Notes: generated from the sequence alone by a model not told the origin. 64,000 nucleotides of DNA from JACOND01 sp965202795 (GCA_965202795.1 OZ241848.1:744001-808000); one strand, 5' to 3'; shown: positions 1 to 8,353, numbered from the stretch's first letter. Program-made: numbers and translations.

Positions 1-902
1 TTTTTTTGCCTTTCCGCAGCCGGCGCTTTCCAGCGAAAGCAGATTCTAAACAGCTTCCTCGCGCCTTTAAAGCTGTTTCTTCTGTGAAGGGCGTGAATTT
101 GATCTATCAGCAAAAAGTCTCCCTTTTCCCATTTGATCGTCTGGCGGTATTTTTTTTGAAGGCAGCGCTCTTTCAGGCGCCTGACAAAGCGCTCCGACTC
201 CTCAAGCGTCATGTTCTCCAAAGGCCCGGATTCATCCAGATGAATAAAGGCAAACGGAAAATACAGCCCCAGGGCCCCGTCAATGGGGTGCCGGCGGATC
301 AGAGCTTTTTTGCGCTCCGCCGCCGCCGGGGCGGGGTTTTGATCCCCCTTTTTGGCTTTTTGGATTCCCGCCTCTTTTAAAAAAGCCTCAAAATTGTCAA
401 ATTTATAGAAGCTTCCGTTTTTTGGCGTATAAGTTATCTGGACGCCGCGAAGCGGGCGAAGCTCCCCCTCATCCATGTCCTGATAAACTTTTCTCAGACT
501 GCAAATTTCAGTCTCTCCGCCGGATTCTGGGGGAATCTCGCAGTAAAGCGCCACGCACTCCTCCGGCCTTTTCATAAAAACCCCGTTTGTGTGCCAGCCC
601 AGCCAGCCATCTTTAAACCAGCCCGGCTTTCCTGTTTTGGGATTTTTTATGTTGGAAACCTCCACAGTCCCGGGGAGCCGGCTGTGCGGCGAGGCCAAGG
701 CTTTGCCGGCAAAAGAGGCCGCGAGCCGGCTGACAAAGGCATGCGCGGCGTCTAAATCAGGGACATTTTTTATCAGCGCGCTGCCGGCCCGCGCAACCAG
801 CAGGGGGAGGCTGGCTGAGGGGGCGGCGGCCAGGCTTTCAAAATGAAGGGCCGGCCCGGAAAAACCCTCTGCCCCGCGCCGCTGAAGTTTATGCCTCCGC
901 AT
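1..902 (-). CDS. TauD/TfdA-like dioxygenase-fold protein, 3' end cut by window edge
   Basis: Reading the minus strand from an ATG at 902 gives about 300 codons with no stop before the window edge. The fold is that of Fe(II)/2-oxoglutarate dioxygenases: a VSNIKN segment, then WHTNG, ALYCEIPPESGGET, HPIDGALGLYF, and finally WEKGDFLLIDQ followed by LHRR and a C-terminal RKLFRICFRW. These match the iron-site, substrate-strand and distal His/Arg blocks of TauD-type enzymes. In the family the first iron motif is HxD (or HxE); here it reads H-T-N, so the carboxylate ligand is Asn. The distal His (LHRR) and the following Arg pair are kept. Activity is therefore uncertain: it may be an altered or inactive enzyme. 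Only a few C-terminal residues appear to be missing. The fold assignment is fairly secure, the substrate unknown. Confidence 0.72.
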   Translation of the reverse strand, partial: MRRHKLQRRGAEGFSGPALHFESLAAAPSASLPLLVARAGSALIKNVPDLDAAHAFVSRLAASFAGKALASPHSRLPGTVEVSNIKNPKTGKPGWFKDGWLGWHTNGVFMKRPEECVALYCEIPPESGGETEICSLRKVYQDMDEGELRPLRGVQITYTPKNGSFYKFDNFEAFLKEAGIQKAKKGDQNPAPAAAERKKALIRRHPIDGALGLYFPFAFIHLDESGPLENMTLEESERFVRRLKERCLQKKYRQTIKWEKGDFLLIDQIHALHRRNSFKGARKLFRICFRWKAPAAERQK

Positions 903-1111
903 TCTGCCTGCCGGATGTTTGAGCCGGCCCCCCGCTTTTTATTTTAGCCCGCCTTTTTTGCCAAAGCAAGGGGGCGCCCGCGGCCGCCGCAAAGCCCCCG
1001 CGCCTGGACGAAGGCCGTTTCCCCGCCTGAACTCATGCCATGCCAAACATTTCCGCATGGCCATAAATCCCGCGCGCCGGCGGAGGGACGGCTCTTATGG
1101 AGGCCGGGCGC

Positions 1112-1882
1112 TTATTGATTTGCCGGCTCAGCGGCGGGGCCGCTTCTGTTCCATAAATCAGCCCGGCTCCACCCGAACAGCAGGAGCAGCCTGAAGGCTC
1201 TGTTGATTATCCGCTTGTATGCTTTTTTGAATCTGTTTTCCCGCTGTTCGGAGATTTTCGCATGGCCGGAAACCCGCATGTTTTCAGAAATCCATGCATG
1301 GCCAAAAATCTCCGCATGGCCTAAAGCCTCCGCATTCCCGGAAACAAGGGCGCTGCCGTAAATTTTTGCCTTTTCGGAAGCCCGCGCCCGGTCAAAAACC
1401 CATGCCCTGCCAAAGACAGCCGCGCCGCCGAAAAGCCGCGCCCGGCCAAAAACAGCCGCTTTGCCATAAACCCTTGCATGGCCGGAAACCTCCGCATTGC
1501 CGAAAACCCGCGCATGGCCTGAAATCTCCGCATGGCCCAAAACCCGCGCGTTAATGGCAAGCCATGCATTGTCATAAACCCTTGCATGGCCGAAAACCCT
1601 TGAGCTTCCTGAAACCTTTGCGCAGCCGCAGACCGCCGCTTTCGGCCCCACAAAAGCGGACTTGGCCGCTTTGGCTGTGGATGACACAAAGCCCCCGCCA
1701 TTGATATGAGGCGCGCCTTTTGCTCCAGGGCCGCATGGCGCGCCCGCCGAATCATTCGATAGCTCCAAATTTAACTTAAGGGGTTCTGCAATGCCTTTTG
1801 CGGCTTTAGCCGCATGGCTGCAGGGATTAGCTGCTGCTTCAGCGGAAAGGCCAGACAGCAGCAAAACAGCAAAAGCTTTCAT
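1112..1882 (-). CDS. Secreted left-handed beta-helix (hexapeptide repeat) protein, copy 1
   Basis: 256 residues. The N-terminus (MKAFAVLLLSGLSAEAAA) is a signal peptide with likely cleavage near residue 19. A conserved linker with HINGGGFV lies at about 59-66. From about 67 to 212 the protein is a run of six-residue repeats of the form A-x-V-x-G-x (for example ARVFGNAEVSGHARVYG), the signature of a left-handed beta-helix in which three hexads form one turn. Such repeats occur in acyltransferases and in phage or surface proteins; no acyltransferase catalytic His or partner domain is seen here, so a structural or surface role is inferred. The C-terminal 40 residues are basic and partly hydrophobic. 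Two paralogs follow upstream (1949-2467 and 3696-5277), and the repeats are similar at DNA level, so recombination between copies is plausible. Confidence 0.72.
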   Translation of the reverse strand: MKAFAVLLLSGLSAEAAANPCSHAAKAAKGIAEPLKLNLELSNDSAGAPCGPGAKGAPHINGGGFVSSTAKAAKSAFVGPKAAVCGCAKVSGSSRVFGHARVYDNAWLAINARVLGHAEISGHARVFGNAEVSGHARVYGKAAVFGRARLFGGAAVFGRAWVFDRARASEKAKIYGSALVSGNAEALGHAEIFGHAWISENMRVSGHAKISEQRENRFKKAYKRIINRAFRLLLLFGWSRADLWNRSGPAAEPANQ

Positions 1883-1948
1883 GCTTTAAGCCCTGCCCCG
1901 CGGGGCTGGCCAGGATTCCGGCGGAGAGCCAGGCCGCAAAGCGCGCGC

Positions 1949-2467
1949 TCAACCCTCTCTCTTTTTCAGAGCCTGGTCTGAGTAAAGCGCGCTTAATTCC
2001 TCTCTGAAAGTGATTGTGACATTTGACCTCTTTCCTGTAAAAACCGACGCCGTTTTGCAAACTATCGCGCTGCCAAAAATCTCCGCAATGCCAGAAACCC
2101 TTGCCCTGCCGGAAACCCGCGCGGCGCCATAAACCCTTGCAAGGCATAAAACCCGCGCCCGGTCAAAAACCTTCGCGCTGCCGTAAACTTTTGCCTGGCC
2201 GGAAACCAATGCCCTGCCATCAACTCTTGCGCTGCCGGAGACTTGCGCCGAGCCGCAAATCCGCGCATGGCCGGAAACCCGCGCCCTGCCAAAAACAGCC
2301 GCATATTTCCCCACAAAAGCTGTCGGCGCAACGCTCGCGGTCGCGGCCACAAAGCCCCCGCCATTGATATGAGGCGCGCCTTTCACTCCATATCTATATA
2401 GACTTGAGCCTTGCGCGAAAGCCTCTTTTTTGTCTTTGTTTATGATTATTATGCCTCTTTCTCTCAT
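1949..2467 (-). CDS. Left-handed beta-helix (hexapeptide repeat) protein, copy 2
   Basis: 172 residues from the ATG at 2467. I chose this over the in-frame ATG at 2482 because the sequence GGAGG sits between them at ribosome-binding distance. The N-terminus (MRERGIIIINKDKKEAF) is not a typical signal peptide, unlike copy 1. Residues 31-40 repeat the family linker (APHINGGGFV), and about 40-145 are hexad repeats such as ARVSGHARICGSAQVSG. A short tail follows with no recognisable domain. Only about 66 bases separate its end from the start of copy 1, so the two could be cotranscribed. Function is unknown; the missing signal peptide may mean a cytoplasmic form or a copy whose 5' end has been replaced by recombination. 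Confidence 0.65.
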   Translation of the reverse strand: MRERGIIIINKDKKEAFAQGSSLYRYGVKGAPHINGGGFVAATASVAPTAFVGKYAAVFGRARVSGHARICGSAQVSGSARVDGRALVSGQAKVYGSAKVFDRARVLCLARVYGAARVSGRARVSGIAEIFGSAIVCKTASVFTGKRSNVTITFREELSALYSDQALKKREG

Positions 2468-2809
2468 GTTTTCCTCCTTCATTTAAAGCGGATGTCTGGG
2501 GGGGGTGTTCAGCCTAAAGCCTCCTCATAAGGGAATCAACAGGCATGGTTTTGCAAATCCAGCCAAAGCCGGGGGCCTCTGAATGGCCGTCCGGCGCTGC
2601 CCCCGCGCCGGCTTATAAAGGGACAGCCTGATTATGCCGCGGGGCGGATTGCCCCGCAAGGGCAAAAATCCCGTTTTTCAAAAAAAATTTTTTTAAGCAG
2701 GACCAAGAGCCGGCTGCTTAAGGGGGAGGCTGCGAAACCAAAGCTGTTTCGGATCTGACTTTTTAAGGGCCAGAGAAAAGCCCGGCCCAAAGCCTTTTCA
2801 GCCTATAAC
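2468..2809. other. Intergenic stretch, no gene supported
   Basis: About 340 bases between beta-helix copy 2 and the silent cassette. It holds a G8 run near 2498, an AT-rich stretch near 2680-2697, and a segment near 2621-2640 resembling sequence near 3547-3566 (both read GGGACAGCCTG followed by TTATGCCGC), suggesting duplicated flanks around the cassette. No reading frame here looks like a protein. Confidence 0.5.
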
Positions 2810-3150
2810 CCTGGCCTGTTTTTTGCTGTGGAATGCCTGGATCAGGCCGGGGAAATTTTGCGCCAGCTAAGCCTGATGATCTGGGAATGGAACACTTATC
2901 AGGAGTTTGCGGAATTTTATGAGTCCGCCGGGGCTGATGAATCATCCGATCCGGATGCGCCGGGCATTGGCCAGGCAAAAAGAGGCAAGGAAGGGGAAGG
3001 CTGCGAGTATGAAAACAGACGGATCGTCAATGAGCCTTCAGCGACTCAATATTGCAATGATTTCTTAGATTTTGAAGATTTTACGAAATACACACCCGCC
3101 CCCCGCCCGCCGGGACTTTCCCCAAGTGGATTATCTCTGATGTCTGGCCA
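2810..3150 (+). pseudogene. Silent 3' fragment of the phase-variable lipoprotein gene
   Basis: This segment encodes a close copy of the last ~100 residues of the lipoprotein gene at 6676-8110: both contain ECLDQAGEIL, then WNTYQEFAEFYESAGADES, then CNDFLDFED. Similarity begins abruptly near the codons for LFF-VECL and ends just past the shared sequence around the lipoprotein stop codon (GGGACTTTCCCCAAGTGG onward). There is no start codon region, signal peptide or upstream two thirds of the gene, so it cannot be expressed as the same product. Substitutions are scattered (for example IWEWNT against IREWNT), and the end differs after FEDF. It is best read as a truncated duplicate or a recombination donor cassette about 4.9 kb from the intact gene. 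Confidence 0.78.
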
Positions 3151-3695
3151 GAGCTGGCCGCCGGGGCCACGCCAGGCCGCCCCGGAAACCCGCTGATTTC
3201 CAGTTTTCAGAAAAAGATGTCGCCCCCCCCCTTCTGTGATTACAAGGCGCCCCCCGCAAATATAATCCCCCCTATCCTGGAGGCGGGGGCCTTCCCGGCG
3301 GCGTCCGCTCCCGGCGGGCAAAAAACAAAGTCTGCCGCCAGGGCATGCTGATAAATGGATTGAAGGGATTGAGAGGATGATCCTTATGGCTGGCCGCCGC
3401 TTGATTATTCCCGGCCAGGCAGGGCATAGGCTAAAAATGGAAGCCTGCTCATGCAAAATCTCTGCTTTGGCCGGGGAAAAATCAGGGGTTTTCAAATCAA
3501 ACCAGCATAAGCCCTCCATGGCTGGTTAAAACCCCTGATCCGCTGGGGACAGCCTGTTTATGCCGCGCCCCGGGCAGGCCAAAAAAGCCTCCGCGGGCCG
3601 GGGCATTAAGCTTTAGATAAAGAGGGGAGTCTCAAACAAAGGGGGGGCTTATATCACAGGCGGGGGCAGGCCATTTTCCTCCGGGGATCTGAAAA
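3151..3695. other. Intergenic stretch, no gene supported
   Basis: About 545 bases between the silent cassette and the third beta-helix gene. Open frames exist on both strands (notably minus 3046-3519), but their translations have no domain, no ribosome-binding site and no compositional resemblance to neighbouring proteins. The stretch contains a C9 run at 3223-3231. I see no RNA gene in it. Confidence 0.45.
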
Positions 3696-5277
3696 TCAGA
3701 GGTTTGCCGGGAGCTGGCAGCTTGGCTGATTGGCAACTGTTCCGCTTGTGTGTGTTCCTGAACAAACCCGCGCATTTCCGCTAACCCGCGCAGTGCCCTT
3801 AACCACTGCGCTGCCGCCAACCTTTGCCTGTCCAAAAACCCGCGCATTGCCGGAAATCCGCGCATGGCCAAAAACCCCCGCATTGCCGTAAACCCGCGCA
3901 TGGCCAAAAACCCGCGCGTTTTGTATAACACCGGCATTGCCCTCAACTATTGCGTCTCCGTAAATCTTTGGCGTATTGTAAACCTTTGCCGTCCCGCCAA
4001 CCTCCGCCCGATCATACACTTCCGCTTTTTGCCAAATCTTGGCATGGTCCCTAATTTTCGCATGGCCATAAATCTTCGCCTCGTTGCTAATTTGTCCGCC
4101 CGCAATCTCCGCGCGGCCATAAACCCGCGTCATGTCAAAAACCTTTGCCCTGTTATAAACCTTCGCATGGCCTGAAACCTTTGCGCGGCCATAAACCAGC
4201 GCGTCCATGTAAACCTGCGCATCGCCGGAAACTTCCGCGGATTCATAAACCCGCGCCCAGTCATAAACCCCCGCGTTTCCCAAAATCCGCGCATGGCCAA
4301 AAACCTGAACCAGGCCATGCCGGCCCTCAACCTTCGCTGTTCCTGAAACCCGGGCGTTTTCATACACTTGCGCGTTTCCCTTAACCTTCGCATCGCCTTC
4401 AACCAGCGCATTGTCTAAAATCCTTGCTTTGCCGATAGCCTGCGCATGGCCTAAAACCCGCGCCCGCGGCCCCACTTCAGCCGTGGCGGCCGCAGAGGCC
4501 GTGTTCGCCACAAAGCCGCCTTTGGTTCCGTCGGGGTTGAGATGCGGCGAGCAGACAACCCCGGCGGGGCAGGGGGACAGATCGCCATGCAAAAAGCAGG
4601 ATGTCACATAGTCGCCGGCGCCATCGGAGCGGCCCTCGGCTATGGCCTCGGCCGCTGTTTTGGCCGCAACCGAAACCCCGGAAAGCTCCCAAACAATGGG
4701 CTTGTTGTTTCTTTCCAAAAGGCCGGACATTTCTGTCTTTGAGGATAAAACAATCTGGCCCCATTTTGGGTTTGCGGCCTTATAAACAAACTCCAGCTTT
4801 ATGAATTTGTCTATGCCAAGGCTTTTCAGCCTTTCCTTTGCGGCGGCGCTTGTTAACTCCCCAGCCGCGCTTTTGGAAAAATCCCAAATATCGGCTGGCG
4901 GGGCGGCGCTGTCCTTTATGGCCGCAATCTCAATGGCTCTTTTTCCGCCGGAATCAGCGGCGCTCAGCTTTTTCTCTTTCAGCGTGTTTTTGCAATGCCA
5001 GGCCTTGCCCATAAACATTTGCAGGCCATCCGCGCCCCGCCGATTGACTTCCGTCCGCGCGATCCGCTTTTCCAAAGCCAGAAGATTAACCTTTTGCTGG
5101 ACAAAGCTTTGGGTTGTCCCCATAACCACAACCAGGCCGATGGCAGCAGCGGCCAGGGAGCCTAAAAGCGAAAAGCCGGATTGATTGGCCGGCAGTTTAA
5201 AGGCAGCCCTAAGCCGGGGGGCTAAGCCGCGGGCAAACCGAGAGAGAGAGAGAGAGAGAGAGTAAAAAAGCTTTCAT
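3696..5277 (-). CDS. Prepilin-like N-terminus fused to a long beta-helix; out of frame at a (CT)11 tract
   Basis: The open part (about 3696-5260) has three sections. First is a prepilin-type segment: GFSLLGSLAAAAIGLVV, a Gly-Phe processing site and hydrophobic helix of type IV pilin-like proteins, although position 5 is Gly rather than the usual Glu. Next come about 150 residues with a single Cys after an amphipathic helix. Last, from GGFVANTAS, are about 270 residues of hexad repeats (ARVYGNAGVFGHAR), the longest beta-helix in the window. No ATG, GTG or TTG precedes the prepilin helix in its own frame. An ATG at 5277 (MKAFL...) runs straight into (CT)11 and then out of frame to a stop. With one more CT the frames join, giving a 35-residue leader. 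GTG codons inside the helix are poor starts. I annotate it as a phase-variable gene in the OFF state. A pilin-like stem carrying a beta-helix suggests surface display (inference). Confidence 0.66.
5240..5262. repeat. (GA)11 / (CT)11 dinucleotide tract at a gene start
   Basis: Eleven AG units, reading as CT on the coding (minus) strand, sit five codons after the ATG at 5277. In the present length the ATG frame ends at a stop shortly after the tract; adding one unit or removing two puts the ATG in frame with the prepilin/beta-helix gene. Tracts of this length are typical slipped-strand mutation sites. Confidence 0.85.
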
Positions 5278-5326
5278 GTTTTTCTTTTCGGCAAAACCCC
5301 CGCCGGCAAAAAGCTCTGAGGCAAAA

Positions 5327-5342
5327 TGTTCCACATGGAACA
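5327..5342. promoter_or_regulatory. parS-like palindrome 1
   Basis: TGTTCCACATGGAACA. Compared with the general parS sequence TGTTTCACGTGAAACA it matches 13 of 16 positions, and two of the three differences are a symmetric pair. Identical copies occur at 6212, 8315 and 9158, all within 6 kb of parAB. Confidence 0.72.
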
Positions 5343-5365
5343 TCCGCCGGGGCGGAGCTTCGGCT

Positions 5366-6103
5366 TTAATACGCCTTTGGCTGAAAGTCCGGCCCGTTGA
5401 CTATATGGGCGCTGTCTCCTGTCCCCGCAATCAAAAAAAACCCATAATCCTCAGCCCGGCCGCGCGCATGCGCCATGCTCTTTAAATAGGCCAGGGCCCC
5501 ATAAACCCTCTTTCCCTTAAACCTTTTCGGATTCAGGGCGGAAAGGCGGGGCAGAAGCTTCGCGAGCCTTTGCGGATCGTCCGGGCGGAGAGAGCTTTTA
5601 ACCTCAACAGCCACGCATTCTGAGCCGCTCTCCGCGGCAATGTCCAGCTCGCAGACCGTTTCCTTTCTGATCCCTCCGCCTTTTGCCGGGCGGATTTGAT
5701 GAATTTTTATATTGGAAACAGTCTCTGTGACTTCTATGCCTCTCCCCCGAAGCAGCGTGACGATCTTTCCCCTGACCAAGCTCTCAACAAGAGATCCCCA
5801 CTGATTCCTGAAAAGATGAGACAGGGATTTGACCTCCCTGGATGTCTCCTTCATTTTTCGATCGGTCTCCTTCATCTGCCGATCAGTCTCCTTCATCTGC
5901 CGATCGGTCTCCTTCATCTGCCGATCGGTCTCCCGCCGCTCGGCGACCACCTCTTTTATTTGCTGGTCTAACTGCCGGCTAGCCTCCCGCCGCTCGGCGG
6001 CAAACTCCTTTATCTGCCGGGCGGTCTCCCTCTGGCTGGCGGAAACCTCTTTCAAAATGCCCCTGATCTCATCCCAAGACGGGGCCGCGCTCTGGCTGCT
6101 CAT
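5366..6103 (-). CDS. Coiled-coil PD-(D/E)XK nuclease-like protein, copy A (DUF3782-type)
   Basis: 245 residues. Residues 1-95 are a charged coiled coil built on heptads; four consecutive units (DRQMKET x3, DRKMKET) are encoded by 21-base tandem repeats. Residues 96-245 carry a restriction-endonuclease-like core: CELDIAAES followed by CVAVEVKSSL, giving the Asp and Glu-x-Lys of the PD-(D/E)XK fold. This layout matches DUF3782-type proteins, whose role is not settled. A near-identical paralog lies at 8354-9049 with only two heptad units. Both genes sit between parS-like palindromes and both read the same way as parAB. A DNA-acting role is inferred from the core motif; whether it is linked to segregation is speculation based on position. 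Confidence 0.7.
   Translation of the reverse strand: MSSQSAAPSWDEIRGILKEVSASQRETARQIKEFAAERREASRQLDQQIKEVVAERRETDRQMKETDRQMKETDRQMKETDRKMKETSREVKSLSHLFRNQWGSLVESLVRGKIVTLLRGRGIEVTETVSNIKIHQIRPAKGGGIRKETVCELDIAAESGSECVAVEVKSSLRPDDPQRLAKLLPRLSALNPKRFKGKRVYGALAYLKSMAHARGRAEDYGFFLIAGTGDSAHIVNGPDFQPKAY
5848..5931. repeat. 21-base tandem repeat, four units
   Basis: Four 21-base units encode the heptads DRQMKET/DRKMKET in nuclease-like copy A. The same place in copy B (8836-8877) has two units. Length changes keep the frame and alter only coiled-coil length. Confidence 0.82.
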
Positions 6104-6211
6104 AATCCTGCCCTCCTTATAGGCTTTTCCCCATTATGCGGCAGCCCGGCAAAAAGCGCAAGGGCGGGATCCAAAAAAACCCGCCGCGCCAAAAAAAACT
6201 CTGAGGCAAAA

Positions 6212-6227
6212 TGTTCCACATGGAACA
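6212..6227. promoter_or_regulatory. parS-like palindrome 2
   Basis: TGTTCCACATGGAACA, identical to the copy at 5327 and embedded in the same AGGCAAAA context. It lies between nuclease-like copy A and the parB fragment. Confidence 0.72.
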
Positions 6228-6282
6228 TCTGCTGAAACGGGGGGGGCAAAGAGGCTTTCCCGCCCGGCCCGCGGGAGGCAGG

Positions 6283-6411
6283 TCAGCGCCGGGGGCGGAG
6301 CAGGCGGGCCAGAAGATCTCTCAGATCTTTTTCCGACTCAAAAAAAACAGACAGGCGGCCCTTCTTGGCAGGGGAAAGCTCAATGCTGATTTTCTTAAAA
6401 AGCTTTCGCTC
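6283..6411 (-). pseudogene. parB 3' fragment
   Basis: The minus strand encodes ERKLFKKISIELSPAKKGRL and the remaining residues to the end of ParB, matching the C-terminal 43 residues of the complete ParB at 9227-10102 with one difference seen (LARLL against LDRLL). The frame upstream of ERKLF is unrelated. In the intact protein this is the C-terminal dimerisation region. The fragment marks the end of duplicated unit A and is unlikely to be expressed by itself. Confidence 0.8.
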
Positions 6412-6675
6412 CAGAAGGATGGGGAGATTCCCTCCAGCGCGCCTGTCCGAAACACTGGAGGCCGCAAACACACAAAAAAAGCCCTTTTTTTAGCCCCCTC
6501 CCTCCCCAGCCCCGCCTTTTGAAATTTTAGGCAGGCCCAAAAAAAAACAGGGCGGCCGAGGGGGGGGAATCCCCCGGCAAAATGCTCCTGCGGAACATCC
6601 GGCATTGACACGGCGCGCCGCAGCCGCCAAAAAAATCTTGCATTGCCGGAAGCTTTTGGTAAAACCAGGGGCGCA

Positions 6676-8110
6676 ATGAAGCGAATGTTGCCCCCCCCCC
6701 CCCCCCCCGCGCTGCGTCATTTGGCCGGCGGCCCTTCCGGCCCTGCTCTGCCTGATATTTTCCGGCTGCGTGTTTAGCCCCGCGGGCGGCCTTGGCGGCG
6801 CCTTGCTGCTCCCCGCCATGGGCAGCGAAACCGCGCCCCCGGACTCCACTTATTTTTATATTGATGTGGATGTTGACGCTTATGCCAGCCAGGGCATAGA
6901 GGCCCCCCTTTATGAGATCAGCACCACCGAGGAATACGGCGACGCCGCCACAAGGGACAGCGTCTCAAACTGCGAAATTGAGTATATAGAGCTTGGCGAT
7001 TCTTCCGAGCATTCAGACGGCAAAATCTGCATTCTGGACATCATGGAGCAAGAGCTGTTTTTAAGCCCCCTCTCTCTCAAATACAATGTCCCCGCCGGCA
7101 TGTGCGCCAATGTCTATTTCTCTGTCCCCTGGCATTATAACTATGAGACTGGCCTCGGCCCCGGCCCTGTCTCTGAATGCAAGGAGACAACGGGATCAGG
7201 AGAAGATCAGGAAGAGGAGACTTGGTATTGTGTCCAAGATATTGCTGATGGCGGTTATTTTAATGCAGCTCAAGAAAGAGAAAGAAAAGTAATACCTAAT
7301 TTGTCTTCGTCTGATCTTGATTGTGGCAGCGGAATTTCCGGGCACGTTGTCTGCAGTAGAGAGGAATCCCTGCTTTGCCCCTTTAACTATGCGGGAGAGG
7401 ATGATCAGCAAGTTTCCTGCTGCTTTGGGACTTATAAGCTGGACGGGGAAAATAAAAAATGGCAGTCCGGATCATTGACAGAATGCATCGGCGGCCCCGG
7501 CCGGACAAGCTGGGAGCATTATGACACAGACGGCCTGCCGATCGGGCAGTCCCATTATGTCCTTGAGGACGGCGAAAGGCGAACCATAGTTTTGCAGGAT
7601 TTGATCCATGCCCATGGCCGGCATGGCGGCGCCAGCATTCCCATAGCCAATTATCTTAAGGCCCTGGACAAGCCCCCGGAAGATGTCCGGGAGATTGAAA
7701 GAAAGCCATTAACTCCAACCACAAAAAACCCAGGCTTGCCGAAGTTTCTGCAAGAGCCGGAAGGAGTCCCGACAAACCAAAAAACAAAATTTAGCCCCGG
7801 ACTGTTTTTTACTGTGGAATGCCTGGATCAGGCCGGGGAGATTTTACACCAGCTAAGCCTGATGATCCGGGAATGGAATACTTATCAGGAATTCGCAGAA
7901 TTCTATGAATCCGCCGGGGCCGATGAATCCGCCGATCCGGATGCGCCAGGGCTTGGCCTGGCGAAAAGAGGCCAGGAAGGGGAAGACTGCGAGTATGAAA
8001 ATAGAAAGATCATCAATGAGATTGCCGCCACTCAACATTGCAATGATTTCTTAGATTTTGAAGATTATAAGGAAGATGGCCGGGACTTTCCCCAAGTGGA
8101 TTATCTCTGA
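6676..8110 (+). CDS. Phase-variable secreted lipoprotein, out of frame at a C18 tract
   Basis: An AGGGG ribosome-binding site precedes the ATG at 6676, which reads MKRML and then enters 18 C residues. At this length the frame ends at a stop near 6777. With 17 C residues (or 20) the frame continues as proline codons, then PAALPALLCLIFSGC, a hydrophobic stretch ending in a lipobox-like FSGC. After that comes the ~446-residue open frame (from 6770) that is otherwise left without a plausible start. The span is exactly one base longer than a whole number of codons. The mature part is acidic and Cys-rich with no domain I recognise; its last ~100 residues are duplicated in the silent fragment at 2810-3150. 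It lies between the two duplicated parS/nuclease units. Predicted to be an outer-membrane or surface lipoprotein currently switched OFF. Confidence 0.72.
6691..6708 (+). repeat. C18 homopolymer inside a signal-peptide coding region
   Basis: Eighteen consecutive C residues five codons after the ATG at 6676. Loss of one C or gain of two joins the start codon to the downstream lipoprotein frame. The other frame changes end in early stops. Confidence 0.9.
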
Positions 8111-8314
8111 TGTCTGGCCAGGGCCAGCTTAAGCCCGCCCTGTCCAGCTGAGCCTTCAAATTGCAAGACACTGAATACGCCAAAAAAATAAATCGCCGCA
8201 TGGGACTCTATCCTCCTCTTCTTCCAGTGAAATATCGGCCGCATCTTCAAATCATGCCCCTTCGCCTAAAAAACCGCCTCCACCATCCACTCGGCAAAAC
8301 CCCTCCCGGCAAAA

Positions 8315-8330
8315 TGTTCCACATGGAACA
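8315..8330. promoter_or_regulatory. parS-like palindrome 3
   Basis: TGTTCCACATGGAACA, same sequence as at 5327, just past the 3' end of nuclease-like copy B. Confidence 0.72.
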
Positions 8331-8353
8331 TCTGCCGGGGCGGAGCTTCGGCT

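Larger units (their letters stand above)
5310..6420. repeat. Duplicated unit A: parS-like site, nuclease-like gene, parS-like site, parB 3' fragment
   Basis: This ~1.1 kb segment is near-identical to 8298-9365. Both contain, in order, a parS-like palindrome, a coiled-coil nuclease-like gene on the minus strand, a second palindrome and the 3' end of parB. Unit B continues into complete parB; unit A ends after about 43 parB codons. The two units bracket the C18 lipoprotein gene as direct repeats, so recombination between them could delete or amplify that gene. Confidence 0.8.

Noticed and set aside
2498..3231. G8 at 2498 and C9 at 3223 as further phase switches
   Set aside because: They are intergenic, shorter, and not next to a start codon with a blocked frame.
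3046..3519. 157-codon frame on the minus strand between the silent cassette and beta-helix copy 3
   Set aside because: No ribosome-binding site or domain, and it crosses the silent cassette antisense.
3864..4411. Long plus- and minus-strand frames within the third beta-helix gene (and similar ones near 1294-1755 and 2062-2367)
   Set aside because: They are shadows of the regular hexapeptide DNA repeats, which keep all frames open; translations are monotonous and lack start signals.
1112..5129. Periodic repeats considered as a CRISPR array
   Set aside because: Units are short, variable and coding (hexad beta-helix); there are no constant repeats with unique spacers and no cas genes.
6583..6597. 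Sixth parS-like site (TGCTCCTGCGGAACA)
   Set aside because: One base short and with several mismatches; may be a decayed copy but cannot be counted.
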